NCBI GenBank assembly: GCA_023245915.1 | Contig: JAHFJK010000047.1 | Span: 1 to 8,439, forward strand | DNA: 8,439 nt | DNA from: Candidatus Doudnabacteria bacterium | GTDB lineage: Bacteria > Patescibacteriota > Doudnabacteria > UBA920 | Direction of reading: 5' to 3' | Shown here: positions 5,552-8,439 of the stretch, one piece after another | Numbering within the stretch: the stretch's first letter is position 1 | Layout of the letters: every line of letters begins with the position of its first letter | The notes under the pieces: generated by a model | Databases searched by the model: none | What the model was told of the DNA's origin: nothing | What the model saw: only the letters and a program-made list of their open reading frames with translations | Translations under genes and position numbers: made by a program

Positions 5552-5571
5552 GATGACTTTAATTTCAATTT

Positions 5572-6102
5572 ATGGCAATTAAAATAAGATCAAATAGCTT
5601 TTCCGGCAAGCTCTTAAAGTATTTATTTGCTGCTGAAATGATACTAACCGATATGGCCACACATCCCTCACAATGGGGAAATCCGATGAGAAGCTTAACA
5701 CGAAGTAACCAAAGCGCTATTTACCGTCTAATTAAAGCAGGATTGATTGAAATTGTCGAAGCGGATGAGGGTAATGTTTACCGACTTACAAAAAAAGGCA
5801 AAATGGAAGCATTAATTTTGAAAGCTAAACTTCCTCTGGTCTCAAAGTGGGATGGTAAGTGGAGAATAGTTATATTTGATATTCCGGAAAAAGCAAAAAA
5901 AGAAAGGGACACTTTACGTAAGTTATTGCTAAAAAATGATTTTAAGAAATGGCAGGCTAGTGTTTATATTAGCCCAAGAAGCATAAATCGTGAAGCTATT
6001 GAATATTTAAAAGAAACCGGATTATTTGATTACATTCGTTTTGCCCGCATTGATGAGTTGGATGACGATAAAGATTTGAAGGAAAGATTTAAAATAAAAT
6101 AA
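5572..6102 (+). CDS. PaaX-like protein: winged helix fused to a Cas2-like ferredoxin-fold domain
   Basis: The 176-residue product has two parts. Residues about 10-90 form a winged-helix DNA-binding region: helices ending SNQSAIYRLIKAGLIEI, then a wing with GNVYRLTKKGK. Residues about 95-165 match the Cas2-like domain found in Cas2 and in the C-terminal part of PaaX regulators: WRIVIFDIPEKAKKERD with Asp103 at the Cas2 catalytic position, then KKWQASVYISP. No cas1 or repeat-spacer array is present, so it should not be called a CRISPR adaptation protein. It is shorter than full PaaX (about 300 residues). A DNA-binding regulator is the safest reading; nuclease activity is possible because the Asp is kept. 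It has no SD, two duplicated -10 boxes upstream, and a related palindrome on each side, which could be its binding sites or its mobile ends. It is divergent from smpB. Confidence 0.85.
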   Translation: MAIKIRSNSFSGKLLKYLFAAEMILTDMATHPSQWGNPMRSLTRSNQSAIYRLIKAGLIEIVEADEGNVYRLTKKGKMEALILKAKLPLVSKWDGKWRIVIFDIPEKAKKERDTLRKLLLKNDFKKWQASVYISPRSINREAIEYLKETGLFDYIRFARIDELDDDKDLKERFKIK

Positions 6103-6106
6103 ATAC

Positions 6107-6136
6107 GACACAATAGCGCGGCCGCGCTATTGTGTC
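6107..6136. repeat. Perfect 30-base palindrome downstream of the Cas2/PaaX-like gene
   Basis: GACACAATAGCGCGG is followed without a spacer by its exact reverse complement, CCGCGCTATTGTGTC. It starts five bases after the stop codon and ends 42 bases before the argS -10 hexamer. The next bases, TAACAATTATTTC, hold no T-tract, so it is not a normal intrinsic terminator. It is related to the palindrome at 5522-5551 and could be an operator, an element end, or a 3' hairpin. Confidence 0.95.
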
Positions 6137-6175
6137 TAACAATTATTTCGATTTGAATGAAACAATTAATAATTG

Positions 6176-6184
6176 TGCTATAAT
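6176..6184 (+). promoter_or_regulatory. Consensus extended -10 promoter of argS
   Basis: TGCTATAAT is a perfect extended -10. TTGAAT at 6153-6158 is the nearest -35-like site, but its 20-base spacing is too long to be convincing. Transcription should start near 6191, only about five bases before the argS ATG, so the message would be nearly leaderless. Confidence 0.7.
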
Positions 6185-6195
6185 ACCGAAGTATT

Positions 6196-7956
6196 ATGCA
6201 AAGTGAAACAACTGAAAGCTACATAGTAAACCTGCTCGATAGGGCATCGGAAAACTTTTTGAAATCCTTGCCAGGCAAGAATGACGTAGATGTGCAATCC
6301 ACCACAGCCCCAGCTGACCCAAAATTCGGCGATTATGCTTCCAACTTGGCTTTGGTTTTAGCCAAGCCGCTAAAAAAGAGTCCTAAAGAGCTTGCGGAAA
6401 GTATTATTGCCGAACTAACAAAACTGGATGAACAAAAACGGTTTGAGTCTATTGAAGCGGTTGGCGGCTTTATTAATTTTAAATTATCGAGCGAGTATCT
6501 TTTAAAAAATCTTCAAGACATTATTGATCAGCGGGATTTATATGGTTGCTCTGTTATTGGTAAAGGCGCAAAAATTTTAGTGGAATATTTTCAGCCAAAT
6601 GTTGCCAAGCCATTGCACCTAGGACACCTGCGAACCGCAATCATTGGCGACAGCCTGTTTAAAATTTTGGCGTCGCAAGGTTTCAAAGTTGAATCAGATA
6701 CCCACCTGGGAGATTGGGGTACACAATTTGGAATTTTGATCTGGGCGTATAAAAATTTGGGGGGCCGGGAACTTTTAGAATCTCATCCCAACGACAAAAT
6801 AACTGCTTTAAATAGCTTGTATGTTGACGCCAATGCACAGGTGAAAGAAAACCAAAAAATTTTGGAAGGCGGCAAGGTCGAATTTGTCAAATTGGAAAAA
6901 GGAGACAAAGAAAATCGTAAGCTGTGGAAGGAGTTTCGGGACTGGAGCTGGCAGGAATTTTCCGTAGTGTATGATGATTTGGCAATTAGAAAGAGCGGCC
7001 ACGATTGGCCGGAAAGTTTTTATGAAGACAAAATGCCAGCAGTTATTGATGAACTAAAATTCAAGCAACTGTTAGTGGAGTCACAAGGTGCGCAGATTGT
7101 CAATCTAGAAAACTATAATTTAGGCATTGCATTAGTAGTAAAATCAGACGGTGGCACAACCTACTTGTTGCGTGATTTAGCAACTTTTATCTATCGTAAA
7201 TCCCAAGGTTTTAAAAAGCAGTTATATGTGGTTGACGTTCGCCAAGCTCACACGCTTGCCCAGACCTTTAAAATTTTGGAGTTGGCCGGGCATTTACAAG
7301 CAGGAGAAGCCCAACACATTTCTTACGGTTTTTTAACTTTGCCGGAAGGCGCGATGAGCACCAGGAAAGGCACGGTGCTTGGGGCGAGTAATTTTATTCA
7401 TAGCGTCCAGCAGGAAGTCTTAAAAGTTATTGAGGAAAAAAATCCTAAACTTGTGAATAAAGCTGAAGTGGCAAAATCAGTTGCCGCCGGTGCAATTAAA
7501 TACTTTGACCTTTCCCATAATATAAAAAGCGATATTGTGTTTGACCCAAAAAAAGCTATAGCATTTGAGGGCAATACAGGTCCTTATTTGCAGTATACCC
7601 ACGCAAGGATTCAGGGGATACTCAGGAAGTCATCGACAGACAAAAAAATAGCTTCCGGCACGCCGGTTGTGGCGACCGGAATGACAATAAAAGAGCAAGA
7701 AATATTGGTCTTGCGCAAACTTGTTAAGTTTACAGAAATAGTTGAGCAAGTAGCGAAAGATTATCTGCCGAATTTGCTTTGCAATTATTTATTCGAATTA
7801 GCGCAGACTTTTAACGCATTTTACCAGGAAGTGCCGGTATTGCAGGAAACCGATGAAAAATTAAGATTATTCCGCCTTAGTTTAATAACCGCCACGGCGC
7901 AAGTCATTCGCAACGGCTTATATTTGCTGGGCATTGAAGCGCCAGAGGAAATGTAA
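6196..7956 (+). CDS. argS: Arginyl-tRNA synthetase
   Basis: This cytoplasmic class I synthetase joins arginine to tRNA-Arg using ATP. The 586-residue chain is of normal family length and complete. The N-terminal tRNA-binding (Add-1) domain occupies about residues 1-115 with its FGDYASNLAL signature (45-54). The catalytic Rossmann fold follows with the HIGH-type motif HLGH (141-144) in NVAKPLHLGHLRTAIIGD, and GDWGTQFG (172-179). The KMSKS-type loop is MSTRK (387-391). The SDGGTTYLLRDLAT region (317-330) is typical of ArgRS. The C-terminal anticodon-binding domain begins near 460 with GNTGPYLQYTHAR and ends in LGIEAPEEM, the usual ArgRS C-terminus. The ATG at 6196 follows the -10 box by 11 bases with no SD, implying leaderless-type initiation. 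Confidence 0.98.
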   Translation: MQSETTESYIVNLLDRASENFLKSLPGKNDVDVQSTTAPADPKFGDYASNLALVLAKPLKKSPKELAESIIAELTKLDEQKRFESIEAVGGFINFKLSSEYLLKNLQDIIDQRDLYGCSVIGKGAKILVEYFQPNVAKPLHLGHLRTAIIGDSLFKILASQGFKVESDTHLGDWGTQFGILIWAYKNLGGRELLESHPNDKITALNSLYVDANAQVKENQKILEGGKVEFVKLEKGDKENRKLWKEFRDWSWQEFSVVYDDLAIRKSGHDWPESFYEDKMPAVIDELKFKQLLVESQGAQIVNLENYNLGIALVVKSDGGTTYLLRDLATFIYRKSQGFKKQLYVVDVRQAHTLAQTFKILELAGHLQAGEAQHISYGFLTLPEGAMSTRKGTVLGASNFIHSVQQEVLKVIEEKNPKLVNKAEVAKSVAAGAIKYFDLSHNIKSDIVFDPKKAIAFEGNTGPYLQYTHARIQGILRKSSTDKKIASGTPVVATGMTIKEQEILVLRKLVKFTEIVEQVAKDYLPNLLCNYLFELAQTFNAFYQEVPVLQETDEKLRLFRLSLITATAQVIRNGLYLLGIEAPEEM

Positions 7957-7976
7957 GTGTAAAAATAATAATTAAT

Positions 7977-7985
7977 TGCTATAAA
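7977..7985 (+). promoter_or_regulatory. Extended -10 element directly before the last gene
   Basis: TGCTATAAA ends only four bases before the ATG at 7990, so a transcript from it would begin at or very near the start codon. Read-through from argS, 33 bases away, is an alternative source of mRNA. Confidence 0.4.
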
Positions 7986-7989
7986 TAAT

Positions 7990-8439
7990 ATGTCAAACAA
8001 TTTTGAAAAACCCCAACAAGAACCAAAAGAAATAAGGGAAAATTTAGAACCAATACAGGAAGAATTTAAAAATTTAAGAGGCTGTTTAAGTAGTTTAATA
8101 ACGGATTTAAGAAATGAAGGAGGGGATGGAGAAAATTTCATTAAGGGTTTAGGTTTAGAAGACGCTCAAAATCAAATAGCATGGAATCACACAAAGCTTT
8201 TGCACAAGGACAACCCTACAGCCAATAATTTCGCTTTTATGCTTTTTCCAAGCGGTATTATTCACGAACTGGCAAGAATTTATGCCAAAATAAGGGCTTT
8301 TTTCCCTCAAGATCCCAGGTTTACAAATTTTTTTCATCAATTCGAAAGATTTGTAGACAGTGTAAATAGCAACAACACTAAAACGAGGATTAGGCATATA
8401 CCGCAATTATTAATTCCTATTGACAGGAGTCATCAAGTA
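7990..8439 (+). CDS. N-terminal part of an unrecognised soluble protein (cut by window edge)
   Basis: From ATG at 7990 the frame is open to the last base, 150 codons. The first 30 residues are polar and acidic (NNFEKPQQEPKEIRENLEPIQ), followed by helical-looking segments, one Cys, the stretch AFMLFPSGIIHELARIYAKIRAFFPQDPRF (about 82-111), and a basic region TKTRIRHIP. No signal peptide or membrane helix is seen, so it should be cytoplasmic. I recognise no domain. The base composition matches the neighbours. The start is taken from the in-frame ATG after the extended -10; there is no SD. The opposite-strand frame at 8155-8406 is an antisense shadow. Confidence 0.7.
   Translation, partial: MSNNFEKPQQEPKEIRENLEPIQEEFKNLRGCLSSLITDLRNEGGDGENFIKGLGLEDAQNQIAWNHTKLLHKDNPTANNFAFMLFPSGIIHELARIYAKIRAFFPQDPRFTNFFHQFERFVDSVNSNNTKTRIRHIPQLLIPIDRSHQV

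Larger units (their letters stand above)
5522..6136. mobile_element. Candidate 615-bp unit: Cas2/PaaX-like gene between inverted palindromic ends
   Basis: The outer 21 bases at 5522 and, inverted, at 6136 agree at 18 positions, both starting GACACAA and both containing CGCGGCCGCG. They enclose exactly one gene and its leader. The six bases outside are TATCAA on the left and TAACAA on the right, one mismatch, which may be a decayed target duplication or chance in AT-rich DNA. The plan recalls IS200/IS605 or REP-RAYT units with hairpin ends, but the gene has no transposase motif. Autoregulation through paired operators is the main alternative. Confidence 0.3.

Noticed and set aside
5572..6102. 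IS200/IS605 Y1 transposase
   Set aside because: No HUH motif or suitably placed catalytic Tyr is visible; the sequence fits a winged helix plus Cas2-like domain instead.
6107..6136. Rho-independent terminator
   Set aside because: The palindrome has no T-tract after it on either strand, unlike the clear terminators at 178-226 and 3235-3268.
5516..6142. Target site duplication TATCAA/TAACAA
   Set aside because: Only five of six bases agree and the flanks are AT-rich, so it is not enough to prove insertion; kept only as a hint in the element entry.
8155..8406. Minus-strand frame at the right end
   Set aside because: It is antisense to the open plus-strand frame starting at 7990, which has a better start context and natural composition.

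Overview
The window most likely comes from a small-genome, AT-rich bacterium of the Patescibacteria/Candidate Phyla Radiation type. This is inferred from the mix of many short, poorly recognisable membrane proteins, a standalone Cas2/PaaX-like protein, core translation genes with no Shine-Dalgarno (SD) site and very short leaders, and close packing. TGA is used as a stop (radical SAM gene, smpB), which argues against the Gracilibacteria/Absconditabacteria code. The lineage is not proven by the sequence.

Layout. 1-114: start of a minus-strand membrane protein, cut by the window edge. 178-226: terminator. 238-1788 (minus): a full-length B12-binding-type radical SAM protein, clearly GC-richer than everything around it and probably transferred. 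1892-2376 (plus): a short hydrophobic ORF overlapping a hypothetical ORF in the -1 frame, either coupled genes or one frameshifted membrane protein. 2494-3216 (plus): an exported protein with an Ig-like domain and two membrane helices, convergent with a minus-strand pair of one-helix proteins (3251-3866) across a perfect two-way terminator. 3952-4410 (minus): a multi-pass membrane protein. 4465-5444 (minus): smpB, overlapping by 4 bases a membrane-anchored single-HKD phospholipase D-type protein. 5572-6102 (plus): a winged-helix/Cas2-like (PaaX-type) protein between two related GC-rich palindromes. 6196-7956 (plus): argS. 7990-8439 (plus): start of an unrecognised protein.

Two things stand out. 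First, the Cas2/PaaX-like gene is bracketed by palindromes that share a 21-base outer arm (18 of 21 positions identical in inverted orientation), each centred on GCGGCCGC. This gives a 615-bp unit that resembles either a small mobile element or a gene with paired operators. Second, most transcription units are preceded by the same extended -10 box, TGNTANAAT or a close variant, usually without a convincing -35, and some (argS, the last gene, possibly smpB) would yield nearly leaderless transcripts.

Functionally, smpB and argS belong to translation and ribosome rescue. Most of the rest appears to act at the cell envelope. The radical SAM gene is a self-contained cargo with its own strong SD and terminator, and no pathway partner in view.
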